The position numbers were made by a program, and so were the translations under genes. Below the pieces are notes generated by a model that saw nothing but the letters and a program-made list of their open reading frames with translations, searched no databases and had not been told where the DNA came from. Below, in pieces: positions 38,180-46,524 of a stretch of 64,000 nucleotides of DNA (positions within the stretch are counted from its first letter, which is position 1; every line of letters starts with the position of its first letter). The stretch comes from Nocardioides daeguensis. GTDB lineage: Bacteria; Actinomycetota; Actinomycetes; Propionibacteriales; Nocardioidaceae. The stretch is taken from NCBI RefSeq assembly GCF_019192965.1, contig NZ_JAHTKU010000012.1, positions 62,001 through 126,000 of the forward strand. The letters are read 5' to 3'.

Positions 38180-40297
38180 ATGGTGCCCCGAGTGACGACG
38201 CTCGAACGCTCCCCGTTGCCGCTCGACCGCCCCACCCCGGTCCGGGAGGCCCCGGCGTCGGTCTCCCGTCGTCCTGAGCCGAGCGGTCCTCGGCCGTCGT
38301 TCCGCCGTCGGGTCACCCTGGTCCAGAAGCTGTGGGGGATGGTCGGCCTCGGCGTGGCCGTGCTGCTCGTCGTGGCCGTGGCCGCCGCGCTGCAGGTGTC
38401 CGACGTCGCGCGACACACCGCGGCGAACCGCGCCGGCGCCGCGGTGTCGAGCAAGCTCAACGCCGGCTACCAGGAGTGGCTCCTGCAGCGTGCCGAGACC
38501 GGTGAGTACGTCGCCACGGTCGCGACCGGCGCGGCTGCCCGGTCGCAGGCGGTCCAAGAGGTGCACGCCGGCGCGCAGCAGCACTACGAGGCCGCGCTGG
38601 AGAAGTACCGGGACGGGCTCGCCCTCGACGACCAGGGCGTCGCCCGGGAGTACCTCGGTGAGCTGGCCGACCTGACCACCGCGTACCACTCCTACCTGGA
38701 GCGGATCCACGCCGCCGCCCTGGCGGGCAACGCCGATCGGATGGTCGCGCTCGCCCTCGAGGCCGAGGGGCCGCCGGCGCACCGGATCGACACCCTCTAC
38801 GACGAGGCGGACGACCACGCCGACGAGCGGGTCGCCCAGCAGGTCGACGACGTGCAGCACGCTGCCGACCTGCTCCGGACGCTGCTGCTGGCGGTCGCCT
38901 TCGTCGGGCTGCTGGTCTTCGTGCTCGCCGGGCTGGCCGTCGTACGGTCGATCGCGGCGCCGCTGCGCAAGGTCGTCGCCTCGCTGGACGCGATCGCGTC
39001 GGGTGACCGCAGTCAGCGGGTGGACCACCCCAACGACGACGAGATCGGTGCGATCGCCGTTGCGGTCGACCAGGTGATCGAGGCCCTCGAGGCCGGGGAC
39101 GCCGCGGCGCGGCAGGCCGAGATCGAGCGCCTGGCGCGCGTCGAGGACGACAAGCGGGCTGCCGAGGAGCGCGCCCGGCTGGAGCGGGAGGCTGCCGAGG
39201 CGCAGTCGCGTCGCGAACAGGAGCGAGCGGCGGCGCAGCGCGCCGAGGAGCAGCGCGAACGCGAGCTGGCGGACGAGCGCGCCGCCCGGGAACGCGGTCG
39301 GCTGGAGGAGGAGGCGTCGCGCTCGCGGGCCGCCGCCCAGGCGGCCGCCGAGACGGCCGCACGTGTCGAGGTGGTCAAGGACTACCTGGCGACGATCGCG
39401 CGGGGCGACCTCACCCGCGAGCTGGCGATCGCGGGCGACGACAACGTCGCAGCGATGGCCGAGTCGGTCCGGGCCCTGGTCAGCTCCCTGCGCAGCAGCA
39501 TGACCAGGATCGGGGAGACCGCCTCCTCGGTCGCCACCGCCTCCGAGGAGCTCACCGCGGTCAGTGCCGACATGGGCTGCAGCGCCGACGACGCGTCGGC
39601 CCGGATGGGCAGCGTGTCCGCCGCCGCTGCCCAGGTCTCGGGCAGCGTGCAGACCGTGGCGAGCGCCGCGGAGGAGATGACCGCGAGCATCTCCGAGATC
39701 GCCCGCAGCGCCTCCCGCGCGTCCACCGTCGCGGCGGAGGCCGTCGAGCGGGCGCGGGCCGCGACCGGCACGGTCGAGGCGCTCGGCACGTCCTCGGCGG
39801 AGATCGGGCAGGTCATCAAGGTGATCACCTCGATCGCGCAGCAGACCAACCTGCTCGCCCTCAACGCGACCATCGAGGCCGCGCGGGCGGGCGAGGCCGG
39901 CAAGGGCTTCGCGGTCGTCGCCAACGAGGTGCGTGACCTCGCCGCGGCCACGGCGAAGGCCACCGGCGAGATCGGTCAGCTGATCGAGGCGATCCAGCGT
40001 GACAGCGCCGGGGCGGCGGTGGCGCTCACCGAGGTCGGGGAGGTGATCGTGACGATCAACGAGATCCAGACGACCATCGCGGCCGCGGTCGAGGAGCAGA
40101 CCGCCACGACGAACGAGATCTCCCGGTCGGTGACCGAAGCCGCCAGCGGAACCGACGGCATCGCCTCCGACGCCGCCGTCGCTGCCGAGTCCGCGACGTC
40201 CACCCAGCTCGGTGCCGAGCGGACGTCCGACGCCGCGCGGTCGCTGGCGGAGCTCGCGGCCCAGCTCGACGGCCTGGTTCGGCAGTTCGCCTGCTAG
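38180..40297 (+). CDS. Methyl-accepting chemotaxis protein (two HAMP segments)
   Basis: 705 residues. A ~45-residue basic cytoplasmic leader precedes membrane helix 1 (~50-72); a four-helix-bundle-like sensor (~75-230); helix 2 (~232-255); HAMP (~256-310); a charged Ala/Glu/Arg coiled coil (~315-395); a second HAMP-like segment ([16 protein letters not shown], ~400-450); and the signalling domain with the hairpin tip [30 protein letters not shown] at ~550-580, where CheA and CheW bind. ATG at 38180 is one of several close start choices (GTG 38174, GTG 38192). No other che genes are in the window. Confidence 0.87.
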   Translation: MVPRVTTLERSPLPLDRPTPVREAPASVSRRPEPSGPRPSFRRRVTLVQKLWGMVGLGVAVLLVVAVAAALQVSDVARHTAANRAGAAVSSKLNAGYQEWLLQRAETGEYVATVATGAAARSQAVQEVHAGAQQHYEAALEKYRDGLALDDQGVAREYLGELADLTTAYHSYLERIHAAALAGNADRMVALALEAEGPPAHRIDTLYDEADDHADERVAQQVDDVQHAADLLRTLLLAVAFVGLLVFVLAGLAVVRSIAAPLRKVVASLDAIASGDRSQRVDHPNDDEIGAIAVAVDQVIEALEAGDAAARQAEIERLARVEDDKRAAEERARLEREAAEAQSRREQERAAAQRAEEQRERELADERAARERGRLEEEASRSRAAAQAAAETAARVEVVKDYLATIARGDLTRELAIAGDDNVAAMAESVRALVSSLRSSMTRIGETASSVATASEELTAVSADMGCSADDASARMGSVSAAAAQVSGSVQTVASAAEEMTASISEIARSASRASTVAAEAVERARAATGTVEALGTSSAEIGQVIKVITSIAQQTNLLALNATIEAARAGEAGKGFAVVANEVRDLAAATAKATGEIGQLIEAIQRDSAGAAVALTEVGEVIVTINEIQTTIAAAVEEQTATTNEISRSVTEAASGTDGIASDAAVAAESATSTQLGAERTSDAARSLAELAAQLDGLVRQFAC

Positions 40298-40312
40298 CTC
40301 GCTTGCTGGGTC

Positions 40313-40359
40313 GCCTGCTGGGGCCCGGTCGGGCGGTGCCCGGCCGGGCCCCGGCAGGC
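40313..40359. terminator. Bidirectional hairpin terminator
   Basis: Arms 40313-40334 and 40338-40359 pair over about 20 of 22 positions (inner CGGGC-GGT-GCCCG, then GGGCCCGG, outer GCCTGC/GCAGGC). It separates the convergent chemoreceptor and small membrane protein genes. Confidence 0.75.
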
Positions 40360-40364
40360 GATGC

Positions 40365-40508
40365 TCAGGTGAACAGGCTGACGCCTCCGGGGCCGACCAG
40401 CAGGCCGATCACGATCAGCACGATCCCCCAGAGCAGCTCACCGCGGAACAGGCTCACGATGCCGGAGACCACGAGGATGACCGCCAGGATCCACAAGATG
40501 AGTGCCAC
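40365..40508 (-). CDS. Very small hydrophobic membrane protein
   Basis: 47 residues with two membrane helices (ALILWILAVILVVSGIVSLF and LLWGIVLIVIGLLVG) joined by a short RGE loop and ending GPGGVSLFT. AAGGAGGGA lies just before the GTG at 40508, which decides the start over an upstream in-frame ATG. Proteins of this kind are frequent and conserved in high-GC Actinobacteria; no function is known. Confidence 0.7.
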   Translation of the reverse strand: MALILWILAVILVVSGIVSLFRGELLWGIVLIVIGLLVGPGGVSLFT

Positions 40509-40579
40509 AGTTCCCTCCTTCGTCGCGGGCCTTCCGGCCCTGACCTGAAGTACCCGGCTGCGGTGCGGGCAGACGCCCG

Positions 40580-41077
40580 TCACTCCTCCGCGTCGTCGGC
40601 GGCGTCGTCCGTGATGACGTGCATCGCGGCCTCCTCGGCGCCGGCGGCGGCGCCGTCGATCCCGACGTCCTCGGCGACCAGATCGGGCTCGAGGTCGTCC
40701 CCGAGGCCCTGGTCGGGATCGACGAGCCGGCCGGCGCGGTCATCGCCCACCTCGGTACCGGGCTCGTCCGCCTCATGGGCGAGCCCGTCGTCGGCAGCCT
40801 CGGCGCGGTCCGCCTCGGCGATCGGGTCCGGCTCGGGCTCCTCCTCGGCGAGGCGGTCGTCGAGCGGCTGGTCGTGTGCCTGCTCCCACGCGGTGTTGCC
40901 GTAGCGCTGTGCGGCCGAGTACCTCTCCGGCGGGGAGTACCCGCGGTCCAGCTCGTCCTCGACGCCGTCGTCGAGGAGCGTGTCCTCGGGCTGGAGCTGG
41001 GTCTCGTCGTCGACGCTGTAGCCGTCGTACTGCTCGGGGTCGGGGGTGGTCTCGTCGGTCGGGTCGTTGGTGGTCAT
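40580..41077 (-). CDS. DUF5709 domain-containing acidic protein
   Basis: 165 residues, very rich in Asp and Glu, no membrane segment. It has the DUF5709 pattern: GYSVDDETQLQPEDTL, then DELDRGYSPPERYS and GNTAWEQAHDQPLDDRLAEEEP at ~15-75, followed by an acidic tail ending HVITDDAADDAEE. The family is actinobacterial, of unknown role, probably soluble and partly disordered. It is divergent from the alpha/beta hydrolase gene. Confidence 0.78.
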   Translation of the reverse strand: MTTNDPTDETTPDPEQYDGYSVDDETQLQPEDTLLDDGVEDELDRGYSPPERYSAAQRYGNTAWEQAHDQPLDDRLAEEEPEPDPIAEADRAEAADDGLAHEADEPGTEVGDDRAGRLVDPDQGLGDDLEPDLVAEDVGIDGAAAGAEEAAMHVITDDAADDAEE

Positions 41078-41140
41078 CTGTCTGCGGTACCCATGCTCGC
41101 GGCGTCCTACGCGGGCGAGAAGCGGGCACTCGCGTCGACG

Positions 41141-41146
41141 TAGGCT
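41141..41146 (+). promoter_or_regulatory. Probable -10 box of the alpha/beta hydrolase gene (leaderless)
   Basis: TAGGCT, six bases, ATG at 41153. No Shine-Dalgarno sequence lies before the start. Confidence 0.5.
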
Positions 41147-41152
41147 CGAACG

Positions 41153-42022
41153 ATGTTCGACCACTTCGCCCTCGAGCACGCCGGCCTCGGCGAGGTCAGG
41201 ATCCGCTACCGGCGTGGTGGGTCGGGGAGTCCGGTGGTGCTGGTGCACGGTCATCCCCGCACCCACACGACCTGGCACGCGGTCGCCGAACGCGTGGCGC
41301 GGCGGCACACGGTCGTGTGCCCCGACCTGCGCGGCTACGGTGGCTCCTCCGTGCCGCCGGACCGGCCCGACCACGCCCAGTCCAGCAAGCGGGCCATGGC
41401 CGGTGACATCGCTGCACTGATGAGCATGCTCGGCCACGACCGCTTCGCGATCGTCGGGCACGACCGCGGGGCGCTCGTGGCGTTCCGGGCGGCGCAGGAC
41501 CGCCCGGACCGGATCACGCACCTCGTGGTCATGGATGGCCTGCCGGTCGTCGAGCACCTCGAACGCACCGACGCGCGGTTCGCGCAGGCCTGGTGGCACT
41601 GGTGGTTCCTCGGTCAGGTCGACAAGCCCGCGGAACGGGTCATCAACGCAGATCCGCAGGCGTGGTACCGCACTGCGACCCCCGAGGCGATGGGCGTGGC
41701 CAACCACGCCGACCTCTGGGCCGCGCTCCGCGACCCCGCGGTCGTTCACGGCATGTGCGAGGACTACCGCGCCGGCCTGGGGATCGACCGCGCGCACGAC
41801 GAGGCCGATCGCGCGGCGGGGCGACGCGTCGCCGCTCCGACGCTCCTGCTCGAGTCCGAGCACGACGACCTCGACATCCAGGGCGACCCGGCACGCATCT
41901 GGCGGCCCTGGCTCGCCCGGCCGTTGCGCCACCGCCTGATCCCGTCCGGACACCACCAGGCGGAGGAGGCGCCCGGCGCGGTCGCCGACGCGCTCCTGGA
42001 CTTCCTCGCGACCGGCTCGTAG
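41153..42022 (+). CDS. Alpha/beta hydrolase (haloacetate dehalogenase/epoxide hydrolase-like)
   Basis: 289 residues. Oxyanion loop HGHPRTHTTW at ~32-41; nucleophile elbow VGHDRGAL with Asp104 as nucleophile, as in haloacid dehalogenases and epoxide hydrolases; late His in SGHHQAEEAP at ~265. The MCEDYRAGLGID segment also resembles haloacetate dehalogenases, but the second substrate Arg of fluoroacetate dehalogenase (DRxxR) is Leu here, so defluorination is doubtful. It stands alone with its own promoter. Confidence 0.8.
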   Translation: MFDHFALEHAGLGEVRIRYRRGGSGSPVVLVHGHPRTHTTWHAVAERVARRHTVVCPDLRGYGGSSVPPDRPDHAQSSKRAMAGDIAALMSMLGHDRFAIVGHDRGALVAFRAAQDRPDRITHLVVMDGLPVVEHLERTDARFAQAWWHWWFLGQVDKPAERVINADPQAWYRTATPEAMGVANHADLWAALRDPAVVHGMCEDYRAGLGIDRAHDEADRAAGRRVAAPTLLLESEHDDLDIQGDPARIWRPWLARPLRHRLIPSGHHQAEEAPGAVADALLDFLATGS

Positions 42023-43189
42023 TCAGTCGATGAGCAGCTCGGTCCGCTCGGCGGCGAGCAGCACGGCGCCGAGCAGCGAGGCCCGCTCGCCGAGCCGGCT
42101 GGCCACGACCGGGGTCAGCGCGAGCGTGTCGAGCGCGTGGCGGCGCAGGCCGATCCGGACCGACTCGAGCAACAGCTCGCCGGCCCGGGCCATGTCGCCC
42201 CCGATGACGACGACCGAGGGGTTCATCAAGTTGACCACCGCGGCCAGGCCCCAGCCGAGGTGGAGGCCGGCGTCCTCCAGGGCGCGGCGGGCGGAGACGT
42301 CGCCGGTCTGGGCGGTCGCGATGATCTCGTCGAGGTCGGCGCCGGGGAGCTGGCCGGCGAGCAGGCCCTGGACGGCCTGCACGGACGTGTAGGTCTCCAG
42401 GCAGCCACGGCTGCCGCACCGGCACATCGGCCCCTGCTCGTCGAAGGTCAGGTGCCCGATCTCGCCCGCGCTCCCGGCGGTGCCCTGGAACAGCTCGTTG
42501 CGCAAGATGATGCCGGCGCCGACACCCGAGGAGATCTTCACGAACACCGAGCTGTCGGCGCCCCGGCCGACACCGATGCGGTGTTCGGCGAGTGCGCCGA
42601 GGTTGGCGTCGTTCTCGACGTCGACCGGGGACCCGAACGCCGCCGAGCCCACGCGGCGGGCGTCGACACTGCGCCAGCCGGGGAAGATCGCGGCGCTCTG
42701 CACGACGCCGTCGGTGACCGGTGCCGGAAGGCCGAGACCCACGTGGCGCAAGGTGGCGCCCGCGGGCCGGAGCTGGTCGGTCATGGCGACGGCGAGGGCG
42801 AGCGCCTCCTCGTGCGGGAAGTCCGGGGGGATCGCGCGCCGCTCCTCGGCGAGCACCCGCCCGGTGAGGTCGCCGATCGCGACCGCGAGGTGGCTGTGGC
42901 CGAAGTCGACGCCGGCGACGATGCCCGCCCCCTCCGAAAGGCGTACGGCGGAGCCGCGGCGCCCGCTGCCGGCCTCGGTGTCGACCAGACCGGCCCGCCC
43001 CAGGTCCCGCACGATGTTGGAGACCGTCGCGCGGGCCAGGCCGGTCGCGCGGGCCAGCTCGGCCTGGGTGAACACGGTGGCGGCCTCGCCGCCGGTGGCG
43101 GTGCGCAGGACGTCGAGCACGCGCCGCTGGTTCGCCGTCCGCAGGGAGGCGGTCGACCCGGGGGCGTGATCGCTGCGCTCCGACGTCAT
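42023..43189 (-). CDS. ROK family transcriptional regulator (XylR/NagC type)
   Basis: 388 residues. N-terminal winged helix (TQAELARATGLARATVSNIVRDLGRAGLV, ~40-68) and a C-terminal sugar-kinase fold with AGVDFGHSHLAVAIGD, ENDANLGALAEH and the zinc motif CRCGSRGCLETY. Such proteins repress sugar-uptake genes until the sugar binds. It is divergent from a XylFGH-like ABC transporter, its likely target. ATG at 43189 is preferred to an upstream GTG because a CACAGT -10 box lies six bases before it. Confidence 0.88.
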   Translation of the reverse strand: MTSERSDHAPGSTASLRTANQRRVLDVLRTATGGEAATVFTQAELARATGLARATVSNIVRDLGRAGLVDTEAGSGRRGSAVRLSEGAGIVAGVDFGHSHLAVAIGDLTGRVLAEERRAIPPDFPHEEALALAVAMTDQLRPAGATLRHVGLGLPAPVTDGVVQSAAIFPGWRSVDARRVGSAAFGSPVDVENDANLGALAEHRIGVGRGADSSVFVKISSGVGAGIILRNELFQGTAGSAGEIGHLTFDEQGPMCRCGSRGCLETYTSVQAVQGLLAGQLPGADLDEIIATAQTGDVSARRALEDAGLHLGWGLAAVVNLMNPSVVVIGGDMARAGELLLESVRIGLRRHALDTLALTPVVASRLGERASLLGAVLLAAERTELLID

Positions 43190-43195
43190 GGCGAC

Positions 43196-43224
43196 ACTGT
43201 GCACGCCCCCGACTCAATGGTCAA
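43196..43224 (-). promoter_or_regulatory. Promoter of the ROK regulator gene
   Basis: On the minus strand, TTGACC (-35, 43224-43219), 17 bases, CACAGT (-10, 43201-43196), then six bases to the ATG. Consensus-like spacing and a leaderless start. Confidence 0.6.
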
Positions 43225-43279
43225 GAAATGTTCATAACAGGGCGTCGACTCTGGGAATCACGAAGTTTGTGTTCAAGTC

Positions 43280-43308
43280 TTGACGTCTACGGTGTGAGCC
43301 ACAACACT
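43280..43308 (+). promoter_or_regulatory. Promoter of the sugar ABC transporter operon
   Basis: TTGACG (43280-43285), 17 bases, AACACT (43303-43308). The start codon is 33 bases further with a good RBS, so this message has a leader. GTTCAAGTCTTGAC around the -35 is a partial palindrome and may be part of the ROK operator. Confidence 0.6.
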
Positions 43309-43341
43309 CGAATCACCGAGAACGTCCGATCGAGGAGAGTC

Positions 43342-44433
43342 ATGTCCACTTCAGCTCGTCGAGTCGCCGCCGCCGGAGCGGCCCTGTTCCTCGGCGCCGT
43401 CACGCTCAGCGCGTGCGGTGCCAACGACGCCGAGAAGGGCGGCGGCGACGGTGGCAGCGCAGGCACCATCGCGCTGCTCCTGCCGGAGTCGAAGACCACC
43501 CGCTACGAGGCCCACGACCGCCCGCTGTTCGAGGCCAAGGTCAAGGAGCTGTGCAGCGACTGCAAGGTCCTCTACTACAACGCTGACCAGGACGAGGCCA
43601 AGCAGGCCCAGCAGATGACGACCGCGCTCGACCAGGGCGCCGACGTCGTGGTGCTCGACCCGGTCAACGGTGAGGGTGCCACCGGCATGGTCGACGAGGC
43701 CCAGGGCCAGGACGTCAAGGTCATCGCCTACGACCGCTTCATCGAGAACGCCGACTACTACATGTCCTTCGACAACGAGACCGTCGGCAGGATGCAGGCG
43801 CAGGCGCTCGTCGACGCGATGGGCGACAAGGGCGACATCCTCATGCTCAACGGCGCCCCGAGCGACCCGAACGCCGCCCAGTTCAAGGCGGGGGCGCACA
43901 GCGTTCTCGACGGCAGCGGCGTGAAGATCCTCGAGGAGTACGACAACCCCGACTGGAGCCCGGAGAACGCCCAGCAGTGGACGACCGACCAGCTCAACAA
44001 GTACGACCCGGCGAAGATCGCCGGCGTGTACGCCGCCAACGACGGTCAGGCCGGTGGCGTGGTCGCCGCGCTGACCGACCACCTCTCCGCCGACAAGCTG
44101 CCGCCGATCACCGGCCAGGACGCCGAGGTCGCCGCCATCCAGCGGATCCTCGCGGGTGAGCAGACCATGACGATCTACAAGCCGATCCCGATCGAGGCCG
44201 AGACCGCCGCCGAGGTGGCCGTCCTGCTCGCGCACGGGGACGACGTGCCCGGCACCACCGAGACCGGCATCACGCAGTCGCAGTACAAGGACGTGGCGTC
44301 GTACATCTTCACGCCGATCGTGGTCACCCACGACAACGTCGCCGACACCGTGATCGCCGACGGCTTCTACGAGGCCGCCGACATCTGCACCGGCGAGTAC
44401 GCGCAGGTCTGCACGGAGGCCGGCGTCTCCTGA
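43342..44433 (+). CDS. Sugar ABC transporter substrate-binding lipoprotein (XylF-like)
   Basis: 363 residues. A lipoprotein signal ends in LSAC with Cys25 as the lipidated residue; the mature part is a periplasmic-binding-protein type 1 fold of the D-xylose-binding branch (TRYEAHDRPLFEAKVKEL, ALDQGADVVVLDPVNGEGA, VIAYDRFI, GVYAANDGQAGGV). CGAGGAGAG precedes ATG at 43342. It is first in an operon with an ATPase and a permease and divergent from a ROK regulator. A pentose such as xylose is likely, but the sugar is inferred. Confidence 0.88.
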   Translation: MSTSARRVAAAGAALFLGAVTLSACGANDAEKGGGDGGSAGTIALLLPESKTTRYEAHDRPLFEAKVKELCSDCKVLYYNADQDEAKQAQQMTTALDQGADVVVLDPVNGEGATGMVDEAQGQDVKVIAYDRFIENADYYMSFDNETVGRMQAQALVDAMGDKGDILMLNGAPSDPNAAQFKAGAHSVLDGSGVKILEEYDNPDWSPENAQQWTTDQLNKYDPAKIAGVYAANDGQAGGVVAALTDHLSADKLPPITGQDAEVAAIQRILAGEQTMTIYKPIPIEAETAAEVAVLLAHGDDVPGTTETGITQSQYKDVASYIFTPIVVTHDNVADTVIADGFYEAADICTGEYAQVCTEAGVS

Positions 44434-45272
44434 TGTCCGTCACCTACAACGAGGTCGCGGTCAGGGACACGGGCGAGGTCGTCCTGTCCCTGACCGGGAT
44501 CAACAAGCGGTTCGGCGCCGTGCAGGCGCTCACCGACGTGGACCTCACCGTCCGTGCGGGCGAGGTGGTCGCCCTGGTGGGTGACAACGGCGCCGGGAAG
44601 TCGACGCTGGTCAAGACCATCGCCGGCGTGTACCAGCCCGACGCGGGCGTCATCGAGTTCGCCGGCTCGCCGGTCACGGTCGCCGGCCCCGCGGGCGCCC
44701 AGCACCTCGGCATCGCCACCGTCTTCCAGGACCTCGCGCTGTGCGACAACCTCGACGTGGTCGCCAACCTGTTCCTCGGCAAGGAGCACAGCCTCGGTCC
44801 GCTGATGAACGAGGTCACCATGGAGCGGGAGGCCTGGCGGCTGCTGCGCAGCCTCTCCGCCAAGATCCCGTCCGTGCGGATCCCGGTCGCCGGCCTCTCG
44901 GGCGGCCAGCGCCAGACCGTCGCGATCGCGCGGTCCCTGGTCGGCAACCCGAAGGTGGTCATGCTCGACGAGCCGACCGCCGCCCTCGGCGTCGCGCAGA
45001 CCGCCGAGGTCCTCAACCTGGTCGAGCGGCTGCGCGAGCAGGGCCTCGCCGTGATCCTGATCAGCCACAACATGGCCGACGTGCAGGCGGTGTCCGACCG
45101 GATCGTCGTGCTGCGGCTGGGACGCAACGCCGCGGAGTTCACCACCGAGGAGGCGACCACCGACCAGCTGGTCGCTGCCATCACCGGCGCGTCCGACAAC
45201 GTCGTCGCCCAGCGTGCCGCCCGCCGGGCCGGCCCCGCCGGGCACCCTGGCCACTCCGAGGGGGAGCAGTGA
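44433..45272 (+). CDS. Sugar ABC transporter ATP-binding protein (single NBD)
   Basis: 279 residues with one nucleotide-binding domain: Walker A GDNGAGKST at 50-58, Q-loop TVFQD at ~92, signature LSGGQRQ at ~149, Walker B VVMLDEP at ~172 and the switch His in ISHNM at ~204. Ribose/xylose ATPases such as RbsA and XylG usually carry two domains in tandem; this is a half-length FrcA-like type that must dimerise. Its ATG shares one base with the preceding stop (TGATG) and its own stop overlaps the permease start (GTGA). Confidence 0.9.
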   Translation: MSVTYNEVAVRDTGEVVLSLTGINKRFGAVQALTDVDLTVRAGEVVALVGDNGAGKSTLVKTIAGVYQPDAGVIEFAGSPVTVAGPAGAQHLGIATVFQDLALCDNLDVVANLFLGKEHSLGPLMNEVTMEREAWRLLRSLSAKIPSVRIPVAGLSGGQRQTVAIARSLVGNPKVVMLDEPTAALGVAQTAEVLNLVERLREQGLAVILISHNMADVQAVSDRIVVLRLGRNAAEFTTEEATTDQLVAAITGASDNVVAQRAARRAGPAGHPGHSEGEQ

Positions 45273-46516
45273 CCGACCAGCTCACCAACCAGCCCGCCGT
45301 CGACGCCGCCGACGAGCGACTCGTCCGGGTCGTCTCGCCGGGCGACTACCTGCGCCAGCTGGCCGGCCGGCTGCGCGGCGGGGACCTCGGCATGCTGCCG
45401 GTCATCTTCGGCCTGGTCGCGATCTGTGCCTTCTTCTACAGCCAAGAACCCACCTTCCTGTCCTCGCGCAGCCTGGTCACGATGACGCTGTACGCCGCCC
45501 CGCTGGGCGTGATCGCGCTCGGCATCGTGCTCGTGCTGCTGCTCGGCGAGATCGACCTCAGCGTCGGTACCGTCTCCGGCTTCACCTCCGCGACCACAGC
45601 CGTCATGTTCGTCAGCCACGGCCAGCCCCTGGCGCTGTCGGTGCTTGCTGCGATCGCGCTCGGCGCGCTGATCGGCGCCGGCTACGCCGTCCTGTTCGTC
45701 TGGGTCGGGGTCCCCAGCTTCGTGTTCACCCTGGCCGGGCTGCTCGCCTTCGAGGGTGCCCTCTACTGGGTGCTCGGCGACCAGGGCACGATCAACCTGC
45801 CCCGCGACTCCGGCCTGCCCGAGTTCACCCGGCAGAAGTTCCTCTCCGACGGGCAGGGCTACGCCCTCGTCGCGGTCGTCGTGGCCGTCTACGTCGGCTC
45901 GCGGCTGTGGACCATCCGCCAGAAGCGCGCTGCAGGGCTCACCCCGCCCAACCTGCTCGGGGTGATCGTCAAGGGCGCCGCTCTGGCGATCGGCCTCGGC
46001 TGGTTGACCTACTACCTCGGCATCGACCGGGGCTGGGGCTACCTGCCGGTGCTCTTCGCGGGCCTGGTCGTGCTCATGGACCTGCTGCTGCGCCGCACCC
46101 GCTGGGGGCGCTACGTCTACGCCGTCGGCGGCAACGAGGAGGCGGCCCGCCGGGCCGGCATCCGCGTGGGCCTGGTCTACGGCTCGGTGTTCGTGCTCTG
46201 CTCGACCTTCGCCGCGCTCGGCGGCGTGCTCGTCGCCGGGCAGCTCACCACGGTCTCCCAGTCGAGCGGTACGACGGACACGAACCTCACCGCCATCGCC
46301 GCGGCCGTCATCGGCGGCACCAGCCTCTTCGGGGGCCGGGGCTCGGCCTACTCCGCCCTGCTCGGCATCCTCGTGCTCCAGGCGATCCGGACCGGCCTGA
46401 ACCTGATGAACGTCGACTCCGACGTGCGGCTGATCGTCACCGGAGCGGTGCTGCTGCTCGCGGTCGCGATCGACTCCGTCGCCCGCCGCGCCCGGTCCAG
46501 CAGCGGCAGAGGCTAG
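45269..46516 (+). CDS. Sugar ABC transporter permease (XylH-like)
   Basis: 415 residues, about ten membrane helices. The segment GIVLVLLLGEIDLSVGTVSGFTS at ~88-110 and the late GGNEEAARRAGI and AVIGGTSLFGGRGS motifs mark the ribose/xylose permease family (BPD_transp_2). A basic N-terminal arm precedes the first helix. GGGGAGCA lies just before the GTG, which overlaps the ATPase stop. It is last in the operon and ends 8 bp from the convergent fbiC. Confidence 0.9.
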   Translation: MTDQLTNQPAVDAADERLVRVVSPGDYLRQLAGRLRGGDLGMLPVIFGLVAICAFFYSQEPTFLSSRSLVTMTLYAAPLGVIALGIVLVLLLGEIDLSVGTVSGFTSATTAVMFVSHGQPLALSVLAAIALGALIGAGYAVLFVWVGVPSFVFTLAGLLAFEGALYWVLGDQGTINLPRDSGLPEFTRQKFLSDGQGYALVAVVVAVYVGSRLWTIRQKRAAGLTPPNLLGVIVKGAALAIGLGWLTYYLGIDRGWGYLPVLFAGLVVLMDLLLRRTRWGRYVYAVGGNEEAARRAGIRVGLVYGSVFVLCSTFAALGGVLVAGQLTTVSQSSGTTDTNLTAIAAAVIGGTSLFGGRGSAYSALLGILVLQAIRTGLNLMNVDSDVRLIVTGAVLLLAVAIDSVARRARSSSGRG

Positions 46517-46524
46517 GACACGCC

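Noticed and set aside
41153..42022. Fluoroacetate dehalogenase assignment for the alpha/beta hydrolase
   Set aside because: The Asp nucleophile is present but the second substrate-binding Arg of DRxxR is Leu, so only a general dehalogenase/epoxide hydrolase-like call is supported.
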